From: Mycolicibacterium septicum DSM 44393
GTDB taxonomy: Bacteria; Actinomycetota; Actinomycetes; Mycobacteriales; Mycobacteriaceae
Assembly: GCF_000455325.1 (NCBI RefSeq)
Contig: NZ_HG322951.1
Span: forward strand, 255,411-319,410
Length of the DNA stretch: 64,000 bases
Direction: 5' to 3'
Under the pieces are notes generated by a model. The model worked only from the letters and a program-made list of their open reading frames with translations, was not told the origin of the DNA and did no database searches. Positions 34,608 to 44,079 of this stretch are shown here, piece after piece (the first letter of the stretch is position 1; every line of letters begins with the position of its first letter). Both the position numbers and the translations under genes were made by a program.

Positions 34608-35509
34608 AGCTGCGTCGTATCCGCACGGCCACCGGACTGGGTGTGGAAGCGCTTGATTCCGATGGCAATTGGACTGCGCACTCCGACATCGCGCCGCTCG
34701 GCGGCCGGGTGTTCGACGACGCGTGGCTCGCGGCCTCGGCCGAACGTCAGCTGCAGCACAGCGACCATCTGCTGCCGTTCCAGCCGCTGTCGTTCCGGGA
34801 CTTCATGCTCTACGAGCAGCACAACATCGACGCCGCTCGCGGACTGATCCGGCGCTTCCATCCCGGCCTGTACCGGGTGACGTCGCTGTACGAACGCGTC
34901 ACCGGCCGCCCGGTGCCGCAGTTCAAACCCAAGCCGCTGTTCTACCGGCAGCCGATCTACTACATGTCCAACGCGCAGACCTTCGTGCCGACCGGCACGC
35001 CGGTTGCGATACCGGACTATTCGCAGGCGCTCGACTTCGAACTGGAGATCGGATTCGTCCTCGCCGCACCGTTGTTCAATGCGACACCCGAGGAAGCGGC
35101 CGGGGCGATCGGCGCGTTCGTCGTGCTCAATGACTTCAGCGCCCGCGATGTGCAGCGTCCGGAGATGCTCAGCGGCTTCGGGCCGCAGAAGTCCAAACAT
35201 TTCGCCAGTTCGATGTCGGACACCGCAGTTACCGCCGATGAGATCCTGCCCCGGGTCGGCGCCCTCACCGGTTCCGTCGCCCTCAACGGGGCGGTGGTCA
35301 GCACGGTCAGCAGCGCCGGGATGCAGCACAGCCTGGGTGAGGTGCTGGCGCACGCGTCACGCAGTGAACCGCTCTATCCCGGTGAACTTTTCGGCACCGG
35401 GACACTTCCCGGGGGAAGCGGCATGGAGACGGGTCACTGGCTGCGCCCCGGGGACACCCTCACCCTGACCCTGGACGACATCGGCCGCATCGAACACACC
35501 ATCGCCTGA
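34604..35509 (+). CDS. Fumarylacetoacetate hydrolase-family protein
   Basis: 301 residues from GTG 34604, which overlaps the hydrolase stop as GTGA; an ATG at 34595 is the alternative. The FAH fold is marked by YSQALDFELEIGFVLA (metal-binding E..E), VLNDFSARDVQRPEM (Asp ligand) and the GTGTLPGGSGME segment. Family members cleave C-C bonds or hydrate 2-oxo acids in aromatic and related catabolism. The N-terminal 100 residues (LPFQPLSFRDFMLYEQHNID) follow the full-length FAH type. It is the last gene of the acyl-CoA dehydrogenase/hydrolase group and convergent with hrpA (adjacent stops). Confidence 0.86.
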   Translation: MKLRRIRTATGLGVEALDSDGNWTAHSDIAPLGGRVFDDAWLAASAERQLQHSDHLLPFQPLSFRDFMLYEQHNIDAARGLIRRFHPGLYRVTSLYERVTGRPVPQFKPKPLFYRQPIYYMSNAQTFVPTGTPVAIPDYSQALDFELEIGFVLAAPLFNATPEEAAGAIGAFVVLNDFSARDVQRPEMLSGFGPQKSKHFASSMSDTAVTADEILPRVGALTGSVALNGAVVSTVSSAGMQHSLGEVLAHASRSEPLYPGELFGTGTLPGGSGMETGHWLRPGDTLTLTLDDIGRIEHTIA

Positions 35510-38500
35510 CTACTTGATGACGGCGTCGATCGCCTTGTAGATGCGCTGCTCGCTGACCGGCCGTGGGGTGCCGAGCTGCTGGGCCCACAGACTGACCCGC
35601 AGTTCCTCGATCTGCCATGCGATGTCACGGATGTCAGCGGCTGCCGCCCGGCCCGGCGAAAGCGCCTGGACGAGTTCGTCATAGGCATCCTCGACGGCAT
35701 GCACCCGCGACATCCGCTCCCGATCGGCGGCGAGTGCCTGCGGCAACCGCTCCAACCGCCGGGTGATCGCGGTGACGTATCGGGTCAGGTCGTTCAGCCG
35801 CGCAATGCCGGTCGCTGTGACGAAACCCTTGGGCAACAGGCGATCCAGTTGCGATCGGACATCGGCGACCGCATCGGCCTGGGCGGGCGACGGCTTGTCG
35901 GGCAGCGCGACCTGCGCTTCGTGCACGGCGGCCAGCACCTTCTCGACCCGGGTCACCCCGGCTTGCGTGGTGGGGCCGAGTTCCTTGCCGGCCCGGGCCA
36001 GAATGCCGGCGAACTCGGCCTTCGTCCACACCGGCTTGGGAACCAGCACGTCGGCGGCCGCATCGGCGCAATCGTCGAGCAGCGCCGCCAGCGTGCCGTC
36101 GGGATTGGCGTTGAGCGCAAGCCGGGTCCGGGTGCTCAGGCCTCGTTCGATCGCCTTGACCGGCGACGGCGCGGTCAGCCGCAGCAGCCGGCGAAGACCG
36201 GGGCGCATGGCCGCGGACTGGTCGGCCGGATTCGCCAACACCTTGATGTCGACGGCCTTTCCGGTATCCACGAAGGCCGGGTATCCGCGGACGGTGTGCC
36301 CGCCACTGACGTTCTCCACCGTGCGCGGCAGCTCGTCGAGGTCCTCGGGCCAGGCCCGCAACCCGGTGCGTTCCAGGTCGCCGCCCAGCGCCTCGGCCAC
36401 AGCCTGGGCGACGGGCACGGCCAACTGCTCGCGCAGCGCGTCGATGTTCTTGCCGCGGGCCACCTCTTTGCCGTCGGCCGATTCCACGGCGAAGGTCATC
36501 CGCAGATGGTCCGGTATCTTGCCGAGGTCGAACGCGTCGATCGGCACCAGAATGCCGCTGCGCCTGCGCAGTTCGCGCTGGATCTCGTCCAGCAGTGACC
36601 CCGCGGACGGATCGATGTCACCCAGGATGGCCCGCGCGGTGTCGGGAGCCGGGACGAAGTTACGCCGTAGATCCTTCGGCAGTGACTTGATCAGTGCGGT
36701 GACCAGTTCCTCCCGCAAAGCCGGTACCTGCCAGGCGAAGCCGTCACCACCGAGCCGGGCCAGCACGCCGACCGGCACGTGCACGGTGACGCCGTCGTCG
36801 GCGGCCCCCGGCTCGAACCGGTAGGTCAGCGGCAGTTCGAGATCGCCGGTCTGCCAGGTGTCGGGGTTGTCCGCACCGTCCTCGGACCGCAGCAGATCGT
36901 CGCGGGTGAAGGTCAGCAGGTCAGGTGTCTTGTGCCGCTGCTTCTTCCACCACGCGTCGAAGTGACGGGCGGAGACGATGTCGGCCGGGATGCGGGCGTC
37001 GTAGAGCGCGTAGATGTCGTCGTCGCCGACCAGCAGGTCACGCCGACGGGCCCGTTCCTCGATCTCCTCGAGTTCGGCCCGCAGCCGGGCGTTGTCGCGG
37101 AAGAAGTGGTGCCGGGTCTGCCAGTCCCCCTCCACCAGGGCATGCCGGATGAACAACTCCCGGCACAGCTCCGGATCGATCTCGGTGTATCCGATCTTCC
37201 GGCGCGGAACCAGAGGCAGCCCGTAGAGCGTGACCCGCTCGAACGCCACCACCGCGCCCCGCCTGGCCTCCCAGTGCGGCTCGCTGTAGTTGCGTTGCAC
37301 CAGATGTCCGGCCACCCGCTCGATCGCCTCGGGTTCGACCTTGGCGGCGATGCGGCCGAACAGCCGACTCGTCTCGACCAGATCGGCCACCACGATCCAG
37401 CGCGGCGGCTTCTTCGTCAGCACCGAGCCCGGCGCGAGCACGAACTTGGAGTTGCGCGCGCCCGCGTAGTCACGAGACTCCCCTTCCCGCAGCCCGACGT
37501 GGGACAGCAGGCCGGCGGTCAGTGCGGCGTGGATGGCCGCCGGCTCGGCAGGCTCGTCACTCTCGCGGATCCCGATGTCGCGGGCGATACTGCGCAGCTG
37601 GCCGGTCAGGTCCTGCCACTCCCGGATCCGCAGGTAGTGCAGGAACTCCTCCCGGCACATCCGCCGGAACGCACTGCCGGAACGCTGGTTTCGCTGCTCC
37701 CGCAGGTAGTTCCACAGGTTGAGGTACGAGATGAAATCCGAATGCTCATCGGCGAAGCGCGCGTGCTTCTGCCGCGCCGCGTCCTCCCGGTCGGTCGGGC
37801 GCTCGCGCGGATCGGGGATCGACAGCGCGGCCGCCAGCACCAGCACCTCACGCACGCAGCCCTCGGTGTCGGCCTGCAGGATCATCCGCCCGACGCGCGG
37901 GTCCAGCGGCAGCCGGGCCAGGCGCCGTCCGACGTCGGTCAGCGCGCCCTGCGTGTCGAACGCGCCGAGTTCCTGCAGCAACTGCACCCCGTCACGGATG
38001 CTGCGGGCGTCCGGCGGGTCCAGGAAGGGGAATTCCGCGATCTCGCCGAGCTGCAGGGCGGCCATCTGCAGGATGACCGCGGCCAGGTTGGTCCGCAGGA
38101 TCTCCGGATCGGTGTAGCGGGGCCGGGATTCGAAATCCTGCTCCGAGTACAGCCGGATGCAGACGCCGGGAGCGGTTCGCCCGGAGCGGCCCGCCCGCTG
38201 GGCAGCCGACGCCTGGGAAATCGGCTCGATCGGCAGGCGCTGCACCTTCGTGCGACGGCTGTAGCGGGAGATGCGCGCGGTGCCGGGGTCGACGACGTAG
38301 CGGATGCCCGGAACGGTGAGTGAGGTCTCGGCCACGTTGGTGGCCAGCACGATTCGCCGGCCGGTGCGGCTGGGCTGGAACACCTTCTGCTGATCGGCGG
38401 TGGGCAGCCGGGCATACAGCGGCAGCACCTCGGTGTTCCGCAGGTCCTTCAGTGCTTCCGCGGTGTCCCGGATTTCGCGTTCACCGGACAGGAACACCAG

Positions 38501-39406
38501 CACGTCACCGGGCGGTTCGGCTTCCAGTTCACGGACCGCGTCGACGATGGCCTCGGTCGGATCCCTCACCTCGGTGCGCACGATCTCGTGATCGGGATCG
38601 TCGGGATCCTCGGAGTCGTCGTCTGCGCCGCTGACAGTGACTTCCAGGGGCCGGTACCGGATCTCGACGGGATAGGTCCGCCCCGACACCTCGACGATCG
38701 GAGCATCGTTGAAGTGTGCCGCGAACCGTTCCGGCTCGATGGTGGCCGAGGTGACGATGACCTTGAGGTCGGGGCGGCGGGGCAACAGCTCACGCAGATA
38801 GCCGAGCAGGAAGTCGATGTTGAGGCTGCGCTCGTGTGCCTCGTCGAGAATCAGCGTGTCGTAGCGCAGCAGGCGGCGGTCTCTTTGAATCTCGGCGAGC
38901 AGAATGCCGTCGGTCATCAGCTTGATCAGGGTCGAATCGCTGGCCTGGTCGGTGAAGCGCACGGTGTAGCCGACTGCGTCGCCCAGCGGGGTGCCGAGTT
39001 CGTCGGCGATGCGCTGCGCGACCGTGCGCGCCGCGAGCCGCCGGGGTTGGGTGTGGCCGATGGTGCCACGGATCCCGCGACCGAGGTCCAGGCAGATCTT
39101 GGGCAGCTGCGTGGTCTTGCCCGAGCCCGTCGCACCGGCGACCACCACCACCTGGTTCTCGCTGATGGCTTTGGCCAGCTCATCGCGGTGCTGGCTGACG
39201 GGCAGGTCGGGATAGGTGATGGCCGGGACGGCGGCCTGACGGGTGAGCACGAGGGCTTCCGCTGCCGCGACCTGCTCGGCGATCTTCGCGATCTGGGCCG
39301 GCTCGGTGCCGCGGAGATTGCGCAGGCGCCGGCGCAACCGGTCGGCGTCGCGGATGGTCAGGTCGTCGAGACGGGAGCGCAGCTCGGCGACTGACGGTTC
39401 GGACAC
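35510..39406 (-). CDS. hrpA: ATP-dependent RNA helicase HrpA (DEAH box)
   Basis: About 1298 residues from GTG 39406; an upstream in-frame TTG at 39433 adds nine. The helicase core has Walker A VVAGATGSGKTTQLP, DEAH in LILDEAHERSLNIDF, SAT in VIVTSATIEP and QRAGRSGRTAPG (motif VI). HA2/OB-fold and a long DUF3418-type C-terminus follow, which defines HrpA rather than HrpB. HrpA unwinds structured RNA and rescues stalled ribosomes in other bacteria. The gene is single, facing a FadE5-like gene across a 139-base region that contains a CRP site. Length is normal for the family. Confidence 0.93.
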   Translation of the reverse strand: MSEPSVAELRSRLDDLTIRDADRLRRRLRNLRGTEPAQIAKIAEQVAAAEALVLTRQAAVPAITYPDLPVSQHRDELAKAISENQVVVVAGATGSGKTTQLPKICLDLGRGIRGTIGHTQPRRLAARTVAQRIADELGTPLGDAVGYTVRFTDQASDSTLIKLMTDGILLAEIQRDRRLLRYDTLILDEAHERSLNIDFLLGYLRELLPRRPDLKVIVTSATIEPERFAAHFNDAPIVEVSGRTYPVEIRYRPLEVTVSGADDDSEDPDDPDHEIVRTEVRDPTEAIVDAVRELEAEPPGDVLVFLSGEREIRDTAEALKDLRNTEVLPLYARLPTADQQKVFQPSRTGRRIVLATNVAETSLTVPGIRYVVDPGTARISRYSRRTKVQRLPIEPISQASAAQRAGRSGRTAPGVCIRLYSEQDFESRPRYTDPEILRTNLAAVILQMAALQLGEIAEFPFLDPPDARSIRDGVQLLQELGAFDTQGALTDVGRRLARLPLDPRVGRMILQADTEGCVREVLVLAAALSIPDPRERPTDREDAARQKHARFADEHSDFISYLNLWNYLREQRNQRSGSAFRRMCREEFLHYLRIREWQDLTGQLRSIARDIGIRESDEPAEPAAIHAALTAGLLSHVGLREGESRDYAGARNSKFVLAPGSVLTKKPPRWIVVADLVETSRLFGRIAAKVEPEAIERVAGHLVQRNYSEPHWEARRGAVVAFERVTLYGLPLVPRRKIGYTEIDPELCRELFIRHALVEGDWQTRHHFFRDNARLRAELEEIEERARRRDLLVGDDDIYALYDARIPADIVSARHFDAWWKKQRHKTPDLLTFTRDDLLRSEDGADNPDTWQTGDLELPLTYRFEPGAADDGVTVHVPVGVLARLGGDGFAWQVPALREELVTALIKSLPKDLRRNFVPAPDTARAILGDIDPSAGSLLDEIQRELRRRSGILVPIDAFDLGKIPDHLRMTFAVESADGKEVARGKNIDALREQLAVPVAQAVAEALGGDLERTGLRAWPEDLDELPRTVENVSGGHTVRGYPAFVDTGKAVDIKVLANPADQSAAMRPGLRRLLRLTAPSPVKAIERGLSTRTRLALNANPDGTLAALLDDCADAAADVLVPKPVWTKAEFAGILARAGKELGPTTQAGVTRVEKVLAAVHEAQVALPDKPSPAQADAVADVRSQLDRLLPKGFVTATGIARLNDLTRYVTAITRRLERLPQALAADRERMSRVHAVEDAYDELVQALSPGRAAAADIRDIAWQIEELRVSLWAQQLGTPRPVSEQRIYKAIDAVIK

Positions 39407-39434
39407 TCGGTCAAGGATAGGGGCTGGAATCAAA

Positions 39435-39450
39435 TGTGATGTAGCTCACA
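39435..39450. promoter_or_regulatory. CRP (cAMP receptor protein) consensus site
   Basis: TGTGATGTAGCTCACA matches the classic CRP consensus TGTGA-N6-TCACA exactly, and the flanking A/T extends the symmetry to 18 bases. Mycobacterial Crp (Rv3676 type) uses the same core. It lies 28 bases before the hrpA start and 96 bases before the FadE5-like start, so it could activate the dehydrogenase and repress hrpA. Confidence 0.75.
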
Positions 39451-39485
39451 TCCCACGCGGAGCTGGCAACCTCCGGTTCCGTAGC

Positions 39486-39506
39486 CGTAGGTTGCTGCAA
39501 CCTACG
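39486..39506. promoter_or_regulatory. Perfect 10+1+10 palindrome upstream of the FadE5-like gene
   Basis: CGTAGGTTGC and GCAACCTACG flank a single T. A related half-site, GGCAACCT, lies at 39465-39472. The palindrome ends 39 bases upstream of the GTG start, a repressor position. The cognate regulator is unknown; a TetR or FadR-like fatty-acid sensor is a guess. Confidence 0.7.
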
Positions 39507-39545
39507 CTTGCGTACCCCATCGGGCCTCGGTGACGCTTGCCCATC

Positions 39546-41378
39546 GTGGCTCACTACATCGCCAATGTCCGCGATATCGAATTCAATCTCTTCCAGGTTC
39601 TCGGCTTGGGTCCGGTCCTCGACTCGGGCGCCTTCGGTGACCTCGACACAGAGACCGCACAGACCATGCTCGACGAGGTCGCCCGCTTTGCCGAAGGCGT
39701 CGTCGCAGAGTCGTTCGCCGATGCCGACCGGAATCCGCCCGAGTTCGATCCGGCCACCCACGAGATCACAGTGCCCGGCCCGCTGGCCAAGACCGTGCAG
39801 GCCGTCAAGGACGCCGAGTGGTGGCGCATCGGGATCGCCGAGAACGCAGGCGGGACACCGGCGCCCGCGTCGCTGGTGTGGGCCATCCAGGAAATGATCA
39901 TGTGCGCCAATCCGTCGGCGATGTTCTTCTACGGGCTCGGCCCGGCGATGGCGCACACTCTGGCCGAGGTCGGCACCGAGCAGCAGCAGCGCTGGGCTCG
40001 TATCAGCATGGACAAGGGCTGGGCCGGCACCATGGTGCTGACCGAGCCCGATGCCGGATCCGATGTGGGCGCCGGGCGCACGAAGGCCATCGCGCTGCCC
40101 GACGGCACCTGGCACATCGATGGCGTGAAACGCTTCATCTCCGGTGGCGAGGTCGGGGACACCGCCGAGAACGTCTTCCACCTCGTGCTGGCCCGTCCCG
40201 AGGGCGCCGGTCCCGGCACCAAGGGGCTGAGCCTGTTCTATGTCCCGAAGTTCCACTTCGACCCGGAGACCCTCGAACTCGGGGAGCGCAACGGTGTGTT
40301 CGTCACCGGACTCGAGCACAAGATGGGTATCAAGTCGTCGCCGACGTGCGAAGTCACCTTCGGCGCGCACGGCACCCCGGCCGTCGGTTATCTCGTCGGC
40401 GACGTGCACAACGGGATCGCGCAGATGTTCCGCGTGATCGAGAACGCCCGCATGACCGTGGGGGTGAAGTCCGCGGGCACCCTGTCGACGGGCTACCTCA
40501 ACGCCTTGGCGTACGCCAAGGACCGCATCCAGGGCTCGGACATGCTCAAGATGACCGACAAGACCGCACCGCGGGTCGCGATCATCGAGCATCCCGACGT
40601 GCGGCGCAGCCTGCTCACCCAGAAGGCCTACGCCGAGGGCCTGCGGTCGGTGTACCTGTACACCGCCGCGCACCAGGATTCTGTGGTGGCGCAACATGTC
40701 TCGGGCGCCGATGCCGGCTTGGCGCACCGCGTCAACGATCTGCTGCTGCCGATCGTGAAGGGCGTCGGCTCCGAGAAGGCCTACGAGATCCTGACCGAAT
40801 CGCTGCAGACCCTCGGCGGGTCCGGATACCTGCAGGACTACCCGATCGAGCAGTACATCCGCGACGCCAAGATCGATTCGCTCTACGAGGGCACCACCGC
40901 CATCCAGGCGCTGGACTTCTTCTTCCGCAAGATCGTCCGCGATCAGGGTGGGGCGCTGGCCCACGTCGCGGCCCAGATCTCGGCGACGATCGAGGCCAAC
41001 ACCGATGGTCTTCAACCCGAGATCGCACGCCTGACCACTGCGCTGGCCGATGTGCAGTCGATGGCGGCCACGCTCACCGGCTACCTGATGGCCGCTCAGG
41101 AACAGCCCGAGCAGCTGTACAAGGTCGGCCTCGGCTCGGTGCGGTTCCTGCTGGCGGTGGGCGATCTGCTCATCGGCTGGCGCCTGCTGGTCGGCGCGCA
41201 GGCCGCCCAGACCGCGCTGGCCGGGCAGGCCGCCGACCGCGACCGGCCGTTCTACGAAGGCAAGATCGCGGTGGCGAAGTTCTTCGCGCACAACATGTTG
41301 CCGCTGCTGACGGCTGTTCGCGAGGTGGTCGAGTCGGTCGACGACGAGGTCATGCGACTGGACAACGACGCGTTCTGA
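39546..41378 (+). CDS. FadE5-like acyl-CoA dehydrogenase
   Basis: 610 residues. GTG 39546 starts the sequence [20 protein letters not shown], which aligns with the start of M. tuberculosis FadE5 (611 residues). Family motifs include [44 protein letters not shown] and [20 protein letters not shown]. The last is the C-terminal FAD/CoA region with the catalytic base. FadE5-type enzymes have an extra C-terminal helical domain and oxidise acyl-CoAs of broad chain length. A CRP site and a 21-base palindrome lie upstream. The gene is followed 24 bases later by a fumarylpyruvate hydrolase-like gene. Confidence 0.88.
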   Translation: MAHYIANVRDIEFNLFQVLGLGPVLDSGAFGDLDTETAQTMLDEVARFAEGVVAESFADADRNPPEFDPATHEITVPGPLAKTVQAVKDAEWWRIGIAENAGGTPAPASLVWAIQEMIMCANPSAMFFYGLGPAMAHTLAEVGTEQQQRWARISMDKGWAGTMVLTEPDAGSDVGAGRTKAIALPDGTWHIDGVKRFISGGEVGDTAENVFHLVLARPEGAGPGTKGLSLFYVPKFHFDPETLELGERNGVFVTGLEHKMGIKSSPTCEVTFGAHGTPAVGYLVGDVHNGIAQMFRVIENARMTVGVKSAGTLSTGYLNALAYAKDRIQGSDMLKMTDKTAPRVAIIEHPDVRRSLLTQKAYAEGLRSVYLYTAAHQDSVVAQHVSGADAGLAHRVNDLLLPIVKGVGSEKAYEILTESLQTLGGSGYLQDYPIEQYIRDAKIDSLYEGTTAIQALDFFFRKIVRDQGGALAHVAAQISATIEANTDGLQPEIARLTTALADVQSMAATLTGYLMAAQEQPEQLYKVGLGSVRFLLAVGDLLIGWRLLVGAQAAQTALAGQAADRDRPFYEGKIAVAKFFAHNMLPLLTAVREVVESVDDEVMRLDNDAF

Positions 41379-41402
41379 CGCCGGCCGGGGAAGATGGTTC
41401 CC

Positions 41403-42113
41403 ATGGCCGACTTCGTGATCCCACTCCCACCGCAGGCGTCGCTCCCGGTGAGCACCGGGCCCGAGCGCTTCCCGGTGCGGCGGGTGTTCTGCGTCGGACG
41501 CAATTACGCGGCCCACGCGCGGGAGATGGGCAAGGACCCCGACCGGGAGCCGCCGTTCTTCTTCATGAAGCCGGCCGACGCCGTGATCGATGCGGCGGGC
41601 ACCGTCCCCTATCCGTCGCTGACCTCGTCGTTCCACCACGAGATCGAACTCGTGGTGGCACTGGGTGCCGGTGGCCGCGACGTGGCACCGGAGGACGCGC
41701 TGGGCCTGGTCTGGGGCTACGGTGTCGGCGTCGACCTGACCCGGCGCGACCTGCAGGACGAGGCCAAGAAACTCAGCCGGCCCTGGGATTGGGCCAAGGG
41801 CTTCGACGCATCCGCCCCGTGCACCCCGATCCATCCCGTCGACGAAGTCGGTCACCCCGACAGCGGCGAGATCTGGCTGCGGGTCAACGGCGAACTCAAG
41901 CAGCACGGTGACCTCAAGGACCTGATCTGGTCGGTGCCGGAGGTCATCAGCGCAATCTCGGCTGCCGTCGATCTCGCGCCCGGCGACCTGATCTACAGCG
42001 GAACCCCCGCCGGCGTCGGTCCGATGCAACCCGGCGATGTGGTGTCCGGCGGTGTCGACGGGGTTGCGGAGTTCAGCTTCACGGTCGGCTCAGCCGATCG
42101 GCCGCCCGCCTGA
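41403..42113 (+). CDS. Fumarylpyruvate hydrolase-like FAH-family enzyme
   Basis: 236 residues, the short FAH type. FCVGRNYAAHAREMG and FFFMKPADAVIDA are the substrate-loop and lysine motifs; HHEIELVVAL and DLTRRDLQDEAKK carry the metal ligands. SGTPAGVGPMQPGD is the conserved C-terminal loop. The pattern is that of fumarylpyruvate hydrolases of gentisate catabolism, but maleylpyruvate isomerase and gentisate dioxygenase are not next to it. The substrate therefore remains open. ATG 41403. Its end overlaps the convergent IclR gene by 35 bases. Confidence 0.85.
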   Translation: MADFVIPLPPQASLPVSTGPERFPVRRVFCVGRNYAAHAREMGKDPDREPPFFFMKPADAVIDAAGTVPYPSLTSSFHHEIELVVALGAGGRDVAPEDALGLVWGYGVGVDLTRRDLQDEAKKLSRPWDWAKGFDASAPCTPIHPVDEVGHPDSGEIWLRVNGELKQHGDLKDLIWSVPEVISAISAAVDLAPGDLIYSGTPAGVGPMQPGDVVSGGVDGVAEFSFTVGSADRPPA

Positions 42114-42942
42114 CCCGCTGTCCAGCGGCGTCCACCTGGCGTGCGGTCATGGGTCGCAGCGGGTGTACCGACAGGATCAGCGCGACCCGGCCGTGAGCGT
42201 CGAACACCGGTGCGGCGATCGTGGCCACCGGCTGCGACTTGCCCGCCGCGGCTCCGGCCGGGGCCAGGCCGATGGTGGTGAACTCGGCGAGCAGTTGATC
42301 GGTGATGCCGCGGACGTGGTCGGGCAGTCCGTCACTCGGCAGCGAGCCGACCATCTGCGCCGCCCGGGTCAGCTCCGGCGTCGTCCAGTCGACGTCGAAA
42401 CCCCGCTCCCGGGTCTGGGCCAGAACCTCGATGAGCCGTTCGGTGAGAGCATCGCCCGTCGTGGGCGCCCGGTCGATCCAGGCCCGCTGCTGCGCAGGCG
42501 AGTCCCAGGCCGCGAAGGCGACGCCGAACGGCGGTGCGTACCGGATCCGATCGCCCGGCGTGCCCGCGGGCCGTGGCCCCGCGCCTTCGAAGGCGGTGAT
42601 CACCAGCTCCTCCGCGGCCCGCTCGACCACCGAGGCGGCATAGCCGAGCTGCTGTGAAAGTTCCTGCGCGGCAAGGCGGGCCGCATGTGCCAGCGGGCGC
42701 ACGGCCTCGGTTCGGGCGGCCACCACGGCCAGGCCCGGTCCGATGGCGAACGTCTTGTCCACGGGATCACGGATCAGCCAGCCCCGGTCGCACAGGGTCT
42801 TGAGGATCGCGTGCGCGGTGGCCTGCGTCAGGTCCAGCGCGCTGACCACGTCGGAGAACCGCAACCGCGCATCGCCGGCGCTCGCCAGCAACTCGATCAC
42901 GTCGAGCACCCGGCTTGTCGGCGCCGAGCCCGCACCACGCAC
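42079..42942 (-). CDS. IclR-family regulator
   Basis: 287 residues. The N-terminal winged HTH spans residues about 10-70, with FSDVVSALDLTQATAHAILK as the recognition helix. The effector-binding domain follows (VERAAEELVITAFEGAGPRP; VATIAAPVFDAHGRVALILS). Start is GTG 42942. It is divergent from the alcohol dehydrogenase/SnoaL/SDR operon, and three ATTCGAGA half-sites lie between. IclR members respond to aromatic or other small catabolic effectors; the ligand here is unknown. Its C-terminus overlaps the FAH gene. Confidence 0.86.
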   Translation of the reverse strand: MRGAGSAPTSRVLDVIELLASAGDARLRFSDVVSALDLTQATAHAILKTLCDRGWLIRDPVDKTFAIGPGLAVVAARTEAVRPLAHAARLAAQELSQQLGYAASVVERAAEELVITAFEGAGPRPAGTPGDRIRYAPPFGVAFAAWDSPAQQRAWIDRAPTTGDALTERLIEVLAQTRERGFDVDWTTPELTRAAQMVGSLPSDGLPDHVRGITDQLLAEFTTIGLAPAGAAAGKSQPVATIAAPVFDAHGRVALILSVHPLRPMTARQVDAAGQRVRRAADRLSRP

Positions 42943-42984
42943 CCTTGACTCCCCTCTGGACGGTTCCTACAGTCGGTCTTGTTA

Positions 42985-43013
42985 ATTCGAGAGACTATCT
43001 CGATTATTCGAGA
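42985..43013. promoter_or_regulatory. Triple ATTCGAGA half-sites, likely IclR operator
   Basis: ATTCGAGA (42985-42992), the inverted TCTCGATT (42998-43005) and a second direct ATTCGAGA (43006-43013). The first two form TCGAGA-N5-TCTCGA. The cluster is 13-40 bases upstream of the alcohol dehydrogenase ATG and 42-70 bases upstream of the IclR gene, so it could control both. Confidence 0.65.
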
Positions 43014-43026
43014 AATGGTAGGTGAC

Positions 43027-44079
43027 ATGCGCGCAGTCGTCCTCCGGGCCGGTCAACTCCGGGTGCGTGAGATCGCCGATCCCGCACCAGGTCCGGGCGA
43101 GCTCCTGCTGCGGGTGCGCAGTACCGCGATCTGCGCGTCCGATGTCCACTTCATGGACCACCCGGAACTCGGGCTCAATGATCCGACCGGCCGATCGCTG
43201 TACGACACCGCGCAGGACGTGGTGCTCGGCCACGAGTTCGTCGGCGAGGTCATCGGCCACGGTCCCGGCTGCGGCGACCAGTTCCCCGTGGGCACCCGGG
43301 TCACCTCGATCCCCATCAAACTGATCAACGGCGGCGCGGACGGCGCACACATCATCGGCCAGCACCCTGATTCGCCGGGAAGTTTCGCCGAGTTGGTGGT
43401 GGTCACCGAAGGGATCGCCCGCGCCGTCACAGGCGACGCCTCCGACGATGCCGTCGCGCTCACCGACGCCTTCGCGGTCGGCGAGTTCTACGTCCGCAGC
43501 GCTCGACTCGAACCCGGCGAGGTCCCCATAGTGATCGGTGCCGGCGCGATCGGGCTGTCCGCAGTGGCGGCGCTGGCCCGCCGCGGTGTCGAACCGATCA
43601 TCGTCTCGGACTACCAGGCGGATCGACGCGCACTGGCCTGCAAGGAGTTCGGCGCACACATCGCCGTCGACCCGGCCGAACGCTCACCGATGGAGGCCTG
43701 GCGCGAGGTGCGCGCCGAACGCAACCTGTGGGGCGCGGCCGTGGTGTTCGAATGCGTCGGCGCGTCGGGACTGATCCAGAGGATCGTCGAGGAATCCGAC
43801 ATGGGCACCCGCATCTACTGCGCCGGCGGCTGGTACACCGGCGACACCCTCGACATCACGACCGCCACCCGCCAGGGCGTGACCCTGCAGTTCGGCGGCG
43901 GGCCGTGGCCGCAGGACTGGTACGGGACGCTGGGCGCCATCGTCGCCGGAGACCTGGACCCGACACCCAGCATCGGCATGGTGGTGCCGCTCGACGAGGT
44001 TCCCGACGCCCTCGACCTGGCCCGCCGGTCGGCAGGGCCGGCCCGAATCATTGTGCATCCGAACGGAGATCACGCATGA
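43027..44079 (+). CDS. Zinc-type alcohol dehydrogenase (MDR family)
   Basis: 350 residues. The catalytic-zinc region is ICASDVHFMDHPE and VLGHEFVGEVIGHG. The Rossmann motif is VIGAGAIGLSAVAAL. The lobe that normally carries four structural-zinc cysteines (here around residues 100-120, KLINGGADGAHI) has no cysteines, so structural zinc is probably absent. The alcohol substrate is unknown. ATG 43027 is preceded by GGTAGGTGAC. It is the first gene of a three-gene operon with ATGA overlap to the SnoaL-like gene. Confidence 0.86.
   Translation: MRAVVLRAGQLRVREIADPAPGPGELLLRVRSTAICASDVHFMDHPELGLNDPTGRSLYDTAQDVVLGHEFVGEVIGHGPGCGDQFPVGTRVTSIPIKLINGGADGAHIIGQHPDSPGSFAELVVVTEGIARAVTGDASDDAVALTDAFAVGEFYVRSARLEPGEVPIVIGAGAIGLSAVAALARRGVEPIIVSDYQADRRALACKEFGAHIAVDPAERSPMEAWREVRAERNLWGAAVVFECVGASGLIQRIVEESDMGTRIYCAGGWYTGDTLDITTATRQGVTLQFGGGPWPQDWYGTLGAIVAGDLDPTPSIGMVVPLDEVPDALDLARRSAGPARIIVHPNGDHA

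Noticed and set aside
36779..38323. 514-residue open frame antisense to hrpA
   Set aside because: The hrpA frame carries Walker A, DEAH and motif VI on the other strand; this frame has Arg/Gln-rich composition only.
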